This document shows positions 6,239-13,998 of a stretch of DNA of 16,225 nt, piece after piece. Source of the stretch: Oscillospiraceae bacterium (GTDB lineage: Bacteria; Bacillota; Clostridia; Oscillospirales; Oscillospiraceae); contig JAEDLP010000031.1 in the NCBI GenBank assembly GCA_016295225.1, forward strand, positions 1-16,225, given 5' to 3'. The notes under the pieces were generated by a model. The model was not told the DNA's origin, ran no database searches, and saw only the letters and a program-made list of their open reading frames with translations. Position 1 is the first letter of the stretch. Every line of letters starts with the position of its first letter. Made by a program: the position numbers and the translations under genes.

Positions 6239-7378
6239 TTATTTCCGGCGGAAGGGGCCGGGGTGTTTAGGCAGGGCGGGCTGGGGCCGGTTGACCGCAC
6301 CCAGAGCCACCAGCATCCGCCGGAGATAGCTGCGGATCTCCCGGCGGGTGGTCCGGTCCAGGGCCTTGTAGGCCTTGGCCATGGATAGGGCGTTGTTCGC
6401 CAGGGCGGAGGTGATATCGGTGAGGGTCTTGGCGTGGCCGGCGGCCAGCAGGTGAAAGAGAACCTCCACAAATTCCTCCTGCTCCTGGGGGCTCATGGCG
6501 GCCAGCCAGGCGTGGATGGTCTCGGCGGATTTTCGGCCGAAGGCCGAGCGGCGGGGGAGCAGGCGGTATTGGGTTCCCGCCACCTCCCAGGAGAAGGGAT
6601 CGTGCTGTCCCACCGTCCCGGAGCCGTGGCTGCGGATGACCTGGCAGTGCCTGTCCTGGTGAAGGAGAGCTCCCACCAGGGAGGACTGGGGAACGAAGAT
6701 GCGGATGCGTTTGGCCAGGGCCTGGTAGGCGGGGGTCCCGGTGAGATCCCGGGTGAACCCCGGACCGTCGTGGCTGTCCACCCAGAGAATCCGGCGGCGC
6801 ACCATGGGCTGGGCGTGGACGGCCGCCCACACCGCCAGATTCCCGCCCTTGGAGTGTCCTCCCAAGCGGAGCTTTCCCGGGTGGCGGGCGGCTACTTGGG
6901 ACAGGTAGTCCGCTGCCAGCTTTTGGGCGGGGATGGGAAAGGTGAAGGCCATGCGGAAGCACTCCTTCCAGCCCACCAGGGAGTCGTCGGTCCCCCGGAA
7001 GGACAGGTACAGGGTTCCGTCCGGCAGGAAACAGGTGAGGGCGGCGAACTGAGTCCCGGTCTCCTCGTCCAGGATGCTCTCGCAGCAGCCCAGGCGGACC
7101 TGGGCGAAGCGGGGGCACTCCGCAGTCCGAACCACCAGCCGGGGGATTTGGTCTGCCATCAGGACGCCCGTGTGATCCCAGCCGGCCTGGGCGGTGAGTC
7201 GGTCCACTGCCTGCCGAAAGGGGAGGGTTTCCTGGGCGGAGAGGCCGGGCAGGACGCCTTCCAAGGGGGCATAGGCGCACACCGACAGGATGAGGCTGTC
7301 GATGATGCAGAAGGGAGCCTGAGAAAAGGGGAGATGGCCCCGTTCCTCCAGATAATCCAAGCAGTTTTTTCGGGACAT
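6239..7378 (-). CDS. DUF2974 (Mbeg1-like) alpha/beta-hydrolase-fold protein
   Basis: The 379-residue protein has the lipase-like core of the DUF2974/Mbeg1 family. LSFRGTDDSLVGWKE (about residues 117-131) is the conserved segment before the nucleophile elbow; GGHSKGGN puts the presumed catalytic Ser at 176; DSHDGPGF and QHDPFSW are the later conserved acid and histidine regions. The reaction and substrate are unknown for this family. There is no signal peptide, so it is probably cytoplasmic. The C-terminal 80 residues are basic and helical. The ATG at 7378 has GGGAGGT about 6 bases upstream; the frame is open further upstream but that part is not conserved-looking. It lies 62 bases after the LUD gene with no clear promoter or terminator between, so co-transcription is likely. 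No terminator follows it before the marR promoter. Confidence 0.85.
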   Translation of the reverse strand: MSRKNCLDYLEERGHLPFSQAPFCIIDSLILSVCAYAPLEGVLPGLSAQETLPFRQAVDRLTAQAGWDHTGVLMADQIPRLVVRTAECPRFAQVRLGCCESILDEETGTQFAALTCFLPDGTLYLSFRGTDDSLVGWKECFRMAFTFPIPAQKLAADYLSQVAARHPGKLRLGGHSKGGNLAVWAAVHAQPMVRRRILWVDSHDGPGFTRDLTGTPAYQALAKRIRIFVPQSSLVGALLHQDRHCQVIRSHGSGTVGQHDPFSWEVAGTQYRLLPRRSAFGRKSAETIHAWLAAMSPQEQEEFVEVLFHLLAAGHAKTLTDITSALANNALSMAKAYKALDRTTRREIRSYLRRMLVALGAVNRPQPALPKHPGPFRRK

Positions 7379-7440
7379 GGGTCCACCTCCCTTTGGGTAT
7401 TGTTTTTTATTATGGTGACGTTGGGGGAGAATATACGGGA

Positions 7441-8040
7441 TCAGTACCCCAGCTCCTGGCCGATGAGGACTAGCTCGCACTCCTTCACGCCGCCCAGCTT
7501 GCGCCACAGGACGGTGAGACCGTTGCAGATGCGCTCGGGGCTCTTGCAGTCGTAGCACTTCATCTCTTCTTTCAAGGCGCAGGGGGTCTTGCGGTTCAGG
7601 CGGCGGGCGTTCAGGGGGGCGGCGATGTTCCGGGCTCTCCACAGGGCCTCCTCATAGGTGGGGGCCACCTTGTTGACGCCGGCCACCAGATAGACCTTTT
7701 CCCGGTCATAGAGGGTGGCGGCGATGCGGTTGCCGGTGCCGTCGATGTTGATGATCTCGCCGGTTTCGGCAATGCCGTTGACGCTGGTGAGGTAGACCTG
7801 GGCGGCGGCGGCCTTGGCCAGGGTCTCCGGGCCGGGGGTCTTCCAGTGCCAGGCTACGTCGTTATTTTCCTGCAGGCGCTCGTAGATCCCCATGTCCAGC
7901 AGGGTCATGGAGCCGCCGATGCCGACGGTCTTGCCGGAGATGCTCCCGGCCAGGTAGTCAGCGGCCTGAGCGGCGGTGTCGAAGTAGCGGTAAGAGAAGC
8001 CCCTGGCCTCTACATTCTTCTGTAAGTTTTCCAGGTTCAT
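7441..8040 (-). CDS. LUD-domain (DUF162, LutC-like) protein
   Basis: This 199-residue protein is a stand-alone LUD domain. Visible family segments are VGIGGSMTL (about 39-47), the TSVNGIAETGEIINIDGTGNR region (about 85-105) and VAGVNKV (about 120-126). LUD proteins include LutC/LldG, which help oxidise L-lactate with iron-sulfur partners; small stand-alone members in Clostridia have no proven function, and no LutA/LutB partner is present here. The C-terminal part has a Cys cluster, C154-x7-C162-x2-C165-x6-C172, within CYDCKSPERIC, which could bind metal or an Fe-S cluster. The start ATG has a near-perfect AGGAGGT 7 bases upstream. It is the first gene of a likely two-gene unit with the DUF2974 hydrolase. 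Confidence 0.9.
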   Translation of the reverse strand: MNLENLQKNVEARGFSYRYFDTAAQAADYLAGSISGKTVGIGGSMTLLDMGIYERLQENNDVAWHWKTPGPETLAKAAAAQVYLTSVNGIAETGEIINIDGTGNRIAATLYDREKVYLVAGVNKVAPTYEEALWRARNIAAPLNARRLNRKTPCALKEEMKCYDCKSPERICNGLTVLWRKLGGVKECELVLIGQELGY

Positions 8041-8070
8041 GGAAGGACCTCCTTTGGTGAGTATACCTGG

Positions 8071-8099
8071 ATTTTACCACGGGCCTTTTGGGAAGTAAA
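8071..8099 (-). promoter_or_regulatory. Likely sigma-A promoter of the LUD gene
   Basis: On the minus strand, TTTACT (8099-8094) and TAAAAT (8076-8071) are separated by 17 bases. The -10 ends 30 bases before the start codon. TATACT nearer the gene is an alternative -10 without a -35. Confidence 0.6.
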
Positions 8100-8101
8100 G
8101 A

Positions 8102-8138
8102 AAAGCCGCAGGTTCCAGTGAAGTGAACCTGCGGCTTT
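8102..8138 (-). terminator. Terminator of the Na/Pi cotransporter-family gene
   Basis: A perfect 14-bp stem (AAAGCCGCAGGTTC with GAACCTGCGGCTTT, 9-base loop) lies 12 bases after the transporter stop. On the minus strand it is followed by CTTTTCTTT. The downstream LUD promoter starts immediately after it. Confidence 0.9.
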
Positions 8139-8150
8139 GGATGGTTGGTG

Positions 8151-9920
8151 TTACTTGGGCAGAGCAAACCGCTCGCTGTATTCATTATAATACAGGTCGA
8201 AGTTGTGATCCCGCATTTCCTTTAAGCTGGTGATGTAGGCGTGGGGGTCAAAGTCGTCGGACTGGGTTTCGATGAGGCCCAGGGCGATATTGGAGCAGTG
8301 GTCGGAGATCCGCTCGTAGTTGGTGAGCAGATCGTTGAACACGAAGCCCTGGTTCAGGGTGCAGATGCCCTGCTGGAGACGATCCACGTGATGGAGCTTC
8401 ATCTCGTCACAGAGGTTGTCCACCACATCCTCCAGAGGCTCGATGCGGTAGGCCAGTTCCAGGTCGCTGTTGATGAAGGCGGTGAAGGTGTTGTGGGCGA
8501 TCTCATTGACGGCCTCGAACATGATCCGCAGTTCTTCCCGGGCGGCAGCGGAGAACATGATGCCCTTTTCGTGGATTTCCTTGGCGCACTCGGCGATGTT
8601 CATGGCGTGGTCGGAGATCCGCTCCACGTCGCCGATGGTGTGAAGGAACTTGGTGACTTCCTTGGTCTGGCTTTCGGTGAGTTCCTTGCTGGTGATCTTG
8701 ATGAGGTAGTTGCCCAGCTTGTCCTCGTATTTGTCCACCACATCCTCACGCTGCGCGATGAACTGGAAGGCCTTTTCGTTGTAGTTGCTGATGAGGTAGA
8801 AGGCGTCCTCCAGGTTGGCCTTGGCCTCCAGGGTCATGTTGTTGATGGCCTCCCGGCTGTGCTCGATGGCCACGGCGGGGTGCTCGATGAAGAGGGCTTC
8901 CAGGCGGGCGAAGTCTTCCTTCTCCCGGCCGGACTCCTCGGTGTCTTTGAAGATGGAGCAGACCTGCTTCTCGATGAGACCAATGAAGGGAGTGAGGACT
9001 AGAACGGTGGCAAAGCGGAAGATGGTGTTCAGGGCGGCGATGGACACGGTATTCATGGTCATGTTCAGGAAGCTGAAGTGGACCATGGCGTTGGCCCCAT
9101 AGAACAGGATGCTCCAGATGATGGCGCCCAGCACATCAATGAGCAGATAGACGAAGGCGGTGCGCTTGCCGTTGACGTTGGAGCCCAGGGAGGACAGCAG
9201 CACGGGCATGGCGGCGCCGATGGCGATACCCATGATGAGGGGGAGGGCCACGGCGAAGGTGATAACGCCGGTGGCGGCCAGGGCCTGAAGGATACCAACG
9301 GCGGCAGAAGCGCTCTGAAGGACGCAGGTGAAGAGCATGCCTACCAGGATACCCAGGATGGGGTTGGAGAAGGTGGTCAGCAGATCCAGGAAGAAGGCGC
9401 TCTCCCGCAGGGGGGATACGGCGGAGCTCATGGCGGACATGCCGAACATCAGTACCGCGAAGCCCATGAGGATGTCGCCCACGTGGTTTTTCAGTTGGTT
9501 CTTGGAGAAGGTCCGCAGGATGATACCGATCACGGCTACGACGCCGGTGAGGGTGGAGGTGGAAAGCAGGGACACCCAGCCGGAGCCGCCCTCTAAGGAG
9601 GAGAGGCAGATGATCCAGCCAGTGACCGAGGTGCCCAGGATGGCGCCCATAATGATACCGATGGCCTGCTTGACCTTCATCATGCCGGAGTTGACAAAGC
9701 CCACCACCATGACCGAGGTGGCGGAAGAGGATTGGATGATGGCGGTGACGCCGGTGCCCAGCAGGACGCCCTTCAGGGGGCTCCCAGAAAGTTTATAGAG
9801 CACAAGCTCCAGTTTGTTGCCTGCCACCTTTTTCAGACCGTCCCCCATCAGGGACATGCCGAAGAGGAAGAGGGCCACGCCGCTGAGCAGCGCAATGACA
9901 TTGGAAATACCCAGTTTCAC
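8151..9920 (-). CDS. Na+/phosphate cotransporter-family protein with C-terminal PhoU-like domain
   Basis: The 589-residue protein has an N-terminal membrane part (about 1-330, 8-9 helices) and a soluble helical C-terminal part (about 345-560) resembling PhoU. The two inverted-repeat signatures of the NaPi-II family are visible: IIQSSSATS at 61-69 and the weaker LQSASAAVG near 205. The family takes up inorganic phosphate with Na+, with the PhoU-like part probably gating transport; some bacterial homologues may carry other anions. The start is GTG at 9920 with AAGGAG only about 4 bases upstream, a tight spacing; a nearby ATG at 9924 is out of frame. The gene is monocistronic between its own promoter and terminator. 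No pho-box or Pst genes are seen nearby. Confidence 0.92.
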   Translation of the reverse strand: MKLGISNVIALLSGVALFLFGMSLMGDGLKKVAGNKLELVLYKLSGSPLKGVLLGTGVTAIIQSSSATSVMVVGFVNSGMMKVKQAIGIIMGAILGTSVTGWIICLSSLEGGSGWVSLLSTSTLTGVVAVIGIILRTFSKNQLKNHVGDILMGFAVLMFGMSAMSSAVSPLRESAFFLDLLTTFSNPILGILVGMLFTCVLQSASAAVGILQALAATGVITFAVALPLIMGIAIGAAMPVLLSSLGSNVNGKRTAFVYLLIDVLGAIIWSILFYGANAMVHFSFLNMTMNTVSIAALNTIFRFATVLVLTPFIGLIEKQVCSIFKDTEESGREKEDFARLEALFIEHPAVAIEHSREAINNMTLEAKANLEDAFYLISNYNEKAFQFIAQREDVVDKYEDKLGNYLIKITSKELTESQTKEVTKFLHTIGDVERISDHAMNIAECAKEIHEKGIMFSAAAREELRIMFEAVNEIAHNTFTAFINSDLELAYRIEPLEDVVDNLCDEMKLHHVDRLQQGICTLNQGFVFNDLLTNYERISDHCSNIALGLIETQSDDFDPHAYITSLKEMRDHNFDLYYNEYSERFALPK

Positions 9921-9984
9921 TCATCTCCTTTTGTGATCATTGGGGCTTGGGGGTCTTTGGTTTGAACATATCAATACACATATA

Positions 9985-10012
9985 ATTGTATCTCAAATGA
10001 CAAATTTGTCTA
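9985..10012 (-). promoter_or_regulatory. Sigma-A promoter of the Na/Pi transporter gene
   Basis: On the minus strand, TAGACA (10012-10007) and TACAAT (9990-9985) are separated by 16 bases; each matches five of six consensus bases. The -10 lies 64 bases before the GTG start. A palindrome overlaps the -35 and spacer. Confidence 0.65.
9999..10010. promoter_or_regulatory. 12-bp palindrome over the Na/Pi transporter promoter
   Basis: GACAAATTTGTC is a perfect inverted repeat overlapping the -35 and spacer of the transporter promoter. The position fits a repressor operator. It does not resemble the PhoB/PhoP direct repeat, so its regulator is unknown. The rest of the 9921-10183 gap is AT-rich with nothing else firm. 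Confidence 0.4.
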
Positions 10013-10115
10013 CAGAAAATGTTAAATCTTGGTTAGAAAAAATTTCTTTCGGATATTTGCCCAAAAAGCGACAGGAAAGGGCAGAAAATTCGCCGCTTTT
10101 TTCTACGAGGCTTCT

Positions 10116-10146
10116 GGTCTACGGAGGGGACAGGGCACATACACAT
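10116..10146 (+). promoter_or_regulatory. Tentative sigma-E-type promoter of spoIVA
   Basis: CATACACA at 10138-10145 matches seven of eight positions of the Bacillus sigma-E -10 consensus (CATACAMT), and lies about 40 bases before the spoIVA ATG. The element 15 bases upstream (GGTCTAC) is a poor -35 match. spoIVA is sigma-E dependent in B. subtilis, which makes the site plausible but not established. Confidence 0.35.
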
Positions 10147-10183
10147 GAAGTAACCTGAACCACCGACGGAGGAGAACTGCTTT

Positions 10184-11656
10184 ATGAATACCATTTACCA
10201 GGATATTGCCACCCGCACTGCGGGGGATATTTACATCGGCGTGGTGGGACCGGCCCGGACGGGGAAGTCCACCTTTATCAAACGCTTCATGGAAACCATG
10301 GTTCTGCCCAACATCCCGGACGGATACCGCCGGGACCGGGCCCGGGATGAACTGCCCCAGAGCGGCTCCGGCCGGACCATCATGACCGCCGAACCCAAAT
10401 TCGTGCCGGAGGAGGCCGTGGAGGTAGAGATGGAGGGCGGCGGTGCCTTCTCCGTCCGGCTCATTGACTGTGTGGGCTACATGGTGCCCGGGGCTGTGGG
10501 CCAGTTGGAGGACGATCTGCCCCGGATGGTCCGCACTCCCTGGTTCCCGGAGGAGATCCCCATGGCGGAGGCGGCGGAGATCGGCACCCGAAAGGTCATT
10601 GCCGAGCACTCCACCATCGGCATCGTGGTGACCACCGACGGGTCCATCACGGAAATTCCCCGGGAGGCCTACGTGGAGGCCGAGGAACGGGTCATCAATG
10701 AACTGAAGGAGCTGGGCAAGCCCTTCCTGATCCTGCTGAACTCCGCCCACCCGGACGCGGACGACACCCAGACCCTGCGGGGGGAGCTGGCGGAGAAATA
10801 CGACGTGACCTGCATGGCGGTGAACGGACTGGCTCTGAGCCAGCGGGCGGTGACGGAGATTATCCGTTCCGTCCTCTACGAGTTCCCCCTGGAGGAACTG
10901 CAGATCTTTCTGCCTGACTGGGTGGACGCCCTGCCCGGGGATCACCCCATCAAGACGGACGTCTTCGACGCCATCCGCAATTCCATGGGGAATCTCCACC
11001 GCATCCGGGACGTGGCTCCCGTGGTGGAGGCCATGGGCCAGTGTCCCCGGTTGACCTCGGCTGCGGTCACTGCCATGCAGCTGGGCAGCGGCCGGTGTTC
11101 CGCCCGGCTGGAGCTCCCCCGGAGCCTCTTCTATGAAACCATGTCGGAGCAGACCGGCTTCCCCATCCGGGACGACGGGGAGCTTATGAAGCTTCTGGGG
11201 AACCTGGCGGGGATCAAGGCCGAGTACGAAAAGGTGGCCGCCGCCATGGAGGAAGTGAGAGCCACCGGCTATGGCATCGTCATCCCCAACTCCAACGAGC
11301 TGGAGCTGGAGGAGCCGGAGATCATCAAGCAGGGGGGACGCTACGGGGTCCGGCTGCGGGCCAAGGCCCCCTCCATCCACATGATCCGGGCGGATATCCA
11401 GGCGGAGGTCTCTCCCATCGTGGGCAGCGAGAAGCAGTCCGAGGAGATGCTGAACTTCCTGCTGAAGGAGTTCGAAGGGGAGCCGGGGAAGATCTGGCAG
11501 TCCAATATCTTCGGCCGCTCCTTCCACGAGCTCATCAACGAGGATTTGGCCACCAAGCTCAAGCATATGCCCGAGGACGCCCGGCAGAAGATGCAGCAGA
11601 CCCTGGAAAAGATCATCAACGAGGGCTCCGGCGGGCTCATCTGCATCATCCTGTAA
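10184..11656 (+). CDS. spoIVA: Stage IV sporulation protein A (spore coat morphogenetic ATPase)
   Basis: The 490-residue protein is almost the same length as B. subtilis SpoIVA. It has the N-terminal P-loop GPARTGKST (22-30) in a TRAFAC-GTPase-derived fold that hydrolyses ATP, a middle domain, and the hallmark C-terminus ending NEGSGGLICIIL. In spore formers it polymerises on the forespore surface in the mother cell, anchored by SpoVM, to form the platform for the coat and help cortex assembly. SpoVM binding is a family property; no spoVM was seen here. The ATG is preceded by GGAGGAG with about 8 bases of spacing. No terminator follows; the coaX promoter starts 36 bases after the stop. Its presence is the strongest evidence that the host is an endospore former. 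Confidence 0.97.
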   Translation: MNTIYQDIATRTAGDIYIGVVGPARTGKSTFIKRFMETMVLPNIPDGYRRDRARDELPQSGSGRTIMTAEPKFVPEEAVEVEMEGGGAFSVRLIDCVGYMVPGAVGQLEDDLPRMVRTPWFPEEIPMAEAAEIGTRKVIAEHSTIGIVVTTDGSITEIPREAYVEAEERVINELKELGKPFLILLNSAHPDADDTQTLRGELAEKYDVTCMAVNGLALSQRAVTEIIRSVLYEFPLEELQIFLPDWVDALPGDHPIKTDVFDAIRNSMGNLHRIRDVAPVVEAMGQCPRLTSAAVTAMQLGSGRCSARLELPRSLFYETMSEQTGFPIRDDGELMKLLGNLAGIKAEYEKVAAAMEEVRATGYGIVIPNSNELELEEPEIIKQGGRYGVRLRAKAPSIHMIRADIQAEVSPIVGSEKQSEEMLNFLLKEFEGEPGKIWQSNIFGRSFHELINEDLATKLKHMPEDARQKMQQTLEKIINEGSGGLICIIL

Positions 11657-11692
11657 CTTTCCGCTTTCAGGACGGCAAGACAAAAGAAGGAA

Positions 11693-11721
11693 TTGATTTT
11701 TTCCGTCCATCCTCTTATAAT
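11693..11721 (+). promoter_or_regulatory. Sigma-A promoter of coaX
   Basis: TTGATT (11693-11698) and a perfect TATAAT (11716-11721) are spaced by 17 bases. The -10 ends 34 bases before the coaX ATG. This gives coaX an expression pattern independent of the upstream sporulation gene. Confidence 0.88.
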
Positions 11722-11755
11722 ATAAACTGCTAAGAAGCGGGAAGGAGTGGAACGG

Positions 11756-12544
11756 ATGATCTTTACTGTGGATATTGGCAATACTGTGATCACCATGGGG
11801 CTGTTTACTCCCGAGGGAGAACTGGAGTTCCGGGGGTCCATTAAGACGGATAAGAACAAGACCCCGGACCAGATTGCCATCGATGTGCTGGATATGTTCC
11901 GGCTGAAGCAGTCCGACGTGCGCTCGGTCACCGGGGCGGTGATCTCCAGCGTGGTTCCCCCCATGACGGCGGCCATGGCAGACGCCATCCGCCAGCTCTG
12001 CGGCGTCCGGCCCATGATCATGGGTCCCGGCGTAAAGACCGGCATGAACATCTTGGCAGAGATACACAACCAGCTGGGGTCTGACATTGTGGCCTACTCG
12101 GTGGCCGCCCTGCAGAAGTACCCGGCCCCCATCATCGTTATCGACATGGGGACCGCCACCACCCTGTCCTACCTGGGGAAGAATACCTACGAGGGCTGCG
12201 TCATCGCCCCCGGCGTCCGCATCGCCCTGGAGGCCTTGTCCGGCCGGGCGGCTGAGCTGCCTCATATCTCCATCGAGGCGCCGGCCTCCATTATGGGCCG
12301 CAGCACCATCGACGCCATGCGGGCGGGGGTGGTCTATGGCAACGCCGGCATGATCGACAACCTGATCCAGCGGATGGAGGAGGCTGCCGCCCCTGCGGCT
12401 ACCGTGGTTATGACCGGCGGCAACGCGGCTCCCATCCTCAAGCACTGCAAACGGGATATCATTTTTGATGAAAACCTCATCATCGACGGCCTGTATTATC
12501 TGTATCAAAAAAACCACGACCGCCGGAGAAAAAAGAACGATTGA
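11756..12544 (+). CDS. coaX: Type III pantothenate kinase
   Basis: The 262-residue protein phosphorylates pantothenate in the first step of coenzyme A synthesis. It has the ASKHA-fold markers of CoaX: DIGNT near the N-terminus (6-10), GPGVKTGMNI (about 90-99), IDMGTATT (about 129-136), APGV (about 153-156) and a late TGGN motif. The active-site segment usually written GADR reads GSDI here: the Asp is kept but the Arg is not; such substitutions are, I believe, not rare in clostridial members. Type III enzymes typically need a monovalent cation and escape CoA feedback. The start is set at ATG 11756 with GAAGGAG 8 bases upstream; a GTG at 11747 is in frame but overlaps the ribosome binding site. 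The very C-terminus is basic (KNHDRRRKKND). Confidence 0.92.
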   Translation: MIFTVDIGNTVITMGLFTPEGELEFRGSIKTDKNKTPDQIAIDVLDMFRLKQSDVRSVTGAVISSVVPPMTAAMADAIRQLCGVRPMIMGPGVKTGMNILAEIHNQLGSDIVAYSVAALQKYPAPIIVIDMGTATTLSYLGKNTYEGCVIAPGVRIALEALSGRAAELPHISIEAPASIMGRSTIDAMRAGVVYGNAGMIDNLIQRMEEAAAPAATVVMTGGNAAPILKHCKRDIIFDENLIIDGLYYLYQKNHDRRRKKND

Positions 12545-12547
12545 ACA

Positions 12548-12588
12548 ACAGCCCGGGACCAAAAAGGTTCCGGGCTGTGATATTTTTT
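12548..12588 (+). terminator. Rho-independent terminator of coaX
   Basis: ACAGCCCGGGACC pairs with GGTTCCGGGCTGT (13 bp with one G-T wobble, loop AAAAA), followed by GATATTTTTT. It starts 4 bases after the coaX stop codon. Confidence 0.93.
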
Positions 12589-12640
12589 GAAAGTACCAAA
12601 GAAAAAAAGTTCAGAAAAGATATTTTTATGGACTACGCTA

Positions 12641-12669
12641 TTGCAAATCTGCAAGTTTGTCACTATAAT
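12641..12669 (+). promoter_or_regulatory. Sigma-A promoter of the aminotransferase gene
   Basis: TTGCAA (12641-12646) and perfect TATAAT (12664-12669) are spaced by 17 bases. An inverted repeat TTGCA-AATC-TGCAA (12641-12654) overlaps the -35 and could be an operator. The leader to the chosen start is short (about 40 bases), leaving no room for a T-box or riboswitch. Confidence 0.8.
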
Positions 12670-12714
12670 ATTTCACCAGGAGAGAAATCATATATGAAGA
12701 GGAGGCCTTGCACT

Positions 12715-13908
12715 ATGAAGGCATTATCGACATTGGCGCGGTCCGTCCGGGCGTCTACCACCATGGCTATCGACACGCAGTTTAAGAAGATGCGCGCCGA
12801 GGGTATTGACGTTATCGGCTTTAGCGTGGGGGAGCCGGACTTTCCCACCCCTGAACACATCAAGCAGGCGGGCATCCGAGCCATTGAACAGAATTTGACA
12901 AAATACACCCCTGCCGCCGGTACGCTGGAGCTCCGCCGGGCTGTCTGCCAGCGGATGAAGGAGGACTGGGGTTTGGACTATACCACCGACGAGGTGGTCA
13001 TCAGCGGCGGCGGCAAGCCCATCCTCTATGCTGCACTCAAGACCCTGGTGGACCCCGGCGACGAGGTCATTCTGCCCGCCCCCTACTGGGTCAGCTACTA
13101 TGAGCTCATCAAGATGGTGGGTGGCGTTCCTGTGGTGGTGGAGACCACCGAGGCCGACGGCTTCAATCTGACCCCTGACCATCTCCGGGCGGCCATCACC
13201 CCCAAGACCAAGGCCATCATTCTCAACAACCCTTCCAACCCCACCGGCATGATCTACAGCCGGGCCCACCTGGAGGCCATTGCCCAGGTCATCGTGGAGG
13301 AGGACCTCTACGTGATCGCCGACGAGATGTACAGTAAGCTAGTCTTTGACGGTCAGGAATTTGTTTCCTTCCCCTCCCTGGGGGAGGAGGTCAAGGCCCG
13401 GACCATTCTGGCCAACGGCGCCTCTAAGACCTACGCCATGACCGGTTGGCGGATCGGCTTTGCCTGCGCAAGCCAGGAGATCATCAAGATCATGTCCAAC
13501 TATTTCAGCCACTCCCTGTCCGGAACCTGCTCCATCGCCCAGGCCGCCTCTGTGGAGGCCTTCGCCGGCTCTCAGGCCGAGGTGGAGGCCATGCGTCAGA
13601 CCTTTGAGGACCGCCGGAACTACCTCTACGAGCGGATGAACCGGATCGAAGGCGTTCACCCGGTCCACTCCCAGGCCACCTTCTACATGCTCATGAATAT
13701 CGAGAAGCTCATCGGCAAGACTCTTTACGGCGTCACCATCCGGGACGCGGATGACTTTGCCCAGGTCTTTCTGAAGGAGGGCTTGGTGGCCCTGGTCCCC
13801 TGCACCGGTTTCGGCGCGCCCCACTACCTCCGCTGGTCCTTCGCCGTCTCCATGGAGAACATCAAGGCTGGTCTGGACCGGCTGGAAAAGTTCCTGGCGG
13901 AAGGCTGA
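12715..13908 (+). CDS. Class I/II pyridoxal-phosphate aminotransferase, aspartate-aminotransferase type
   Basis: The 397-residue protein is a fold-type I aminotransferase of the I-gamma (AspB-like) group. VGEPDFPTP near residue 37, NNPSNPTG, DEMYSKLVFDG and GASKTYAMTGWRIG with the PLP lysine at 238 are all in place; YLRWSFA near the C-terminus carries the Arg that binds the substrate carboxylate. The most likely reaction is aspartate/oxaloacetate or another 2-oxoglutarate-linked transamination; the sequence alone does not fix the amino acid. Two ATGs are in frame: 12694 and 12715. I prefer 12715 (MKALSTLARSVR) because AGGAGG lies 9 bases upstream and family members start there; 12694 has AGGAGA and would add seven residues. 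It lies 90 bases before purB. Confidence 0.92.
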   Translation: MKALSTLARSVRASTTMAIDTQFKKMRAEGIDVIGFSVGEPDFPTPEHIKQAGIRAIEQNLTKYTPAAGTLELRRAVCQRMKEDWGLDYTTDEVVISGGGKPILYAALKTLVDPGDEVILPAPYWVSYYELIKMVGGVPVVVETTEADGFNLTPDHLRAAITPKTKAIILNNPSNPTGMIYSRAHLEAIAQVIVEEDLYVIADEMYSKLVFDGQEFVSFPSLGEEVKARTILANGASKTYAMTGWRIGFACASQEIIKIMSNYFSHSLSGTCSIAQAASVEAFAGSQAEVEAMRQTFEDRRNYLYERMNRIEGVHPVHSQATFYMLMNIEKLIGKTLYGVTIRDADDFAQVFLKEGLVALVPCTGFGAPHYLRWSFAVSMENIKAGLDRLEKFLAEG

Positions 13909-13921
13909 TTTTGTGTCCTAT

Positions 13922-13948
13922 ATCCCCCTGCCCTCCGGGCAGGGGGAT
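13922..13948 (+). terminator. GC-rich hairpin after the aminotransferase gene, probably a leaky terminator
   Basis: A perfect 12-bp stem (ATCCCCCTGCCC with GGGCAGGGGGAT, loop TCC) begins 13 bases after the stop. The following TCTGATTG is a poor T-tract, and no strong promoter is seen before purB, so some transcription may continue into purB. Confidence 0.65.
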
Positions 13949-13998
13949 TCTGATTGAACGATACCACTCACATTACGCGAAAGAAAAGGTGACATAGG

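Noticed and set aside
10063..10101. Hairpin AAAAAGCG/CGCTTTTT upstream of spoIVA as a terminator.
   Set aside because: It has an 8-bp stem with a 23-base loop and sits between divergent genes, where no transcript is expected to end.
10103..12562. An 819-codon open frame on the minus strand opposite spoIVA and coaX.
   Set aside because: It lies antisense to two clear genes, has low-complexity His/Gly/Asp-rich translation, and is explained by GC-rich codon third positions keeping the opposite frame open.
12589..12714. Possible riboswitch or T-box leader before the aminotransferase.
   Set aside because: The promoter at 12641-12669 leaves a leader of about 40 bases, and no T-box or aptamer motif is visible.
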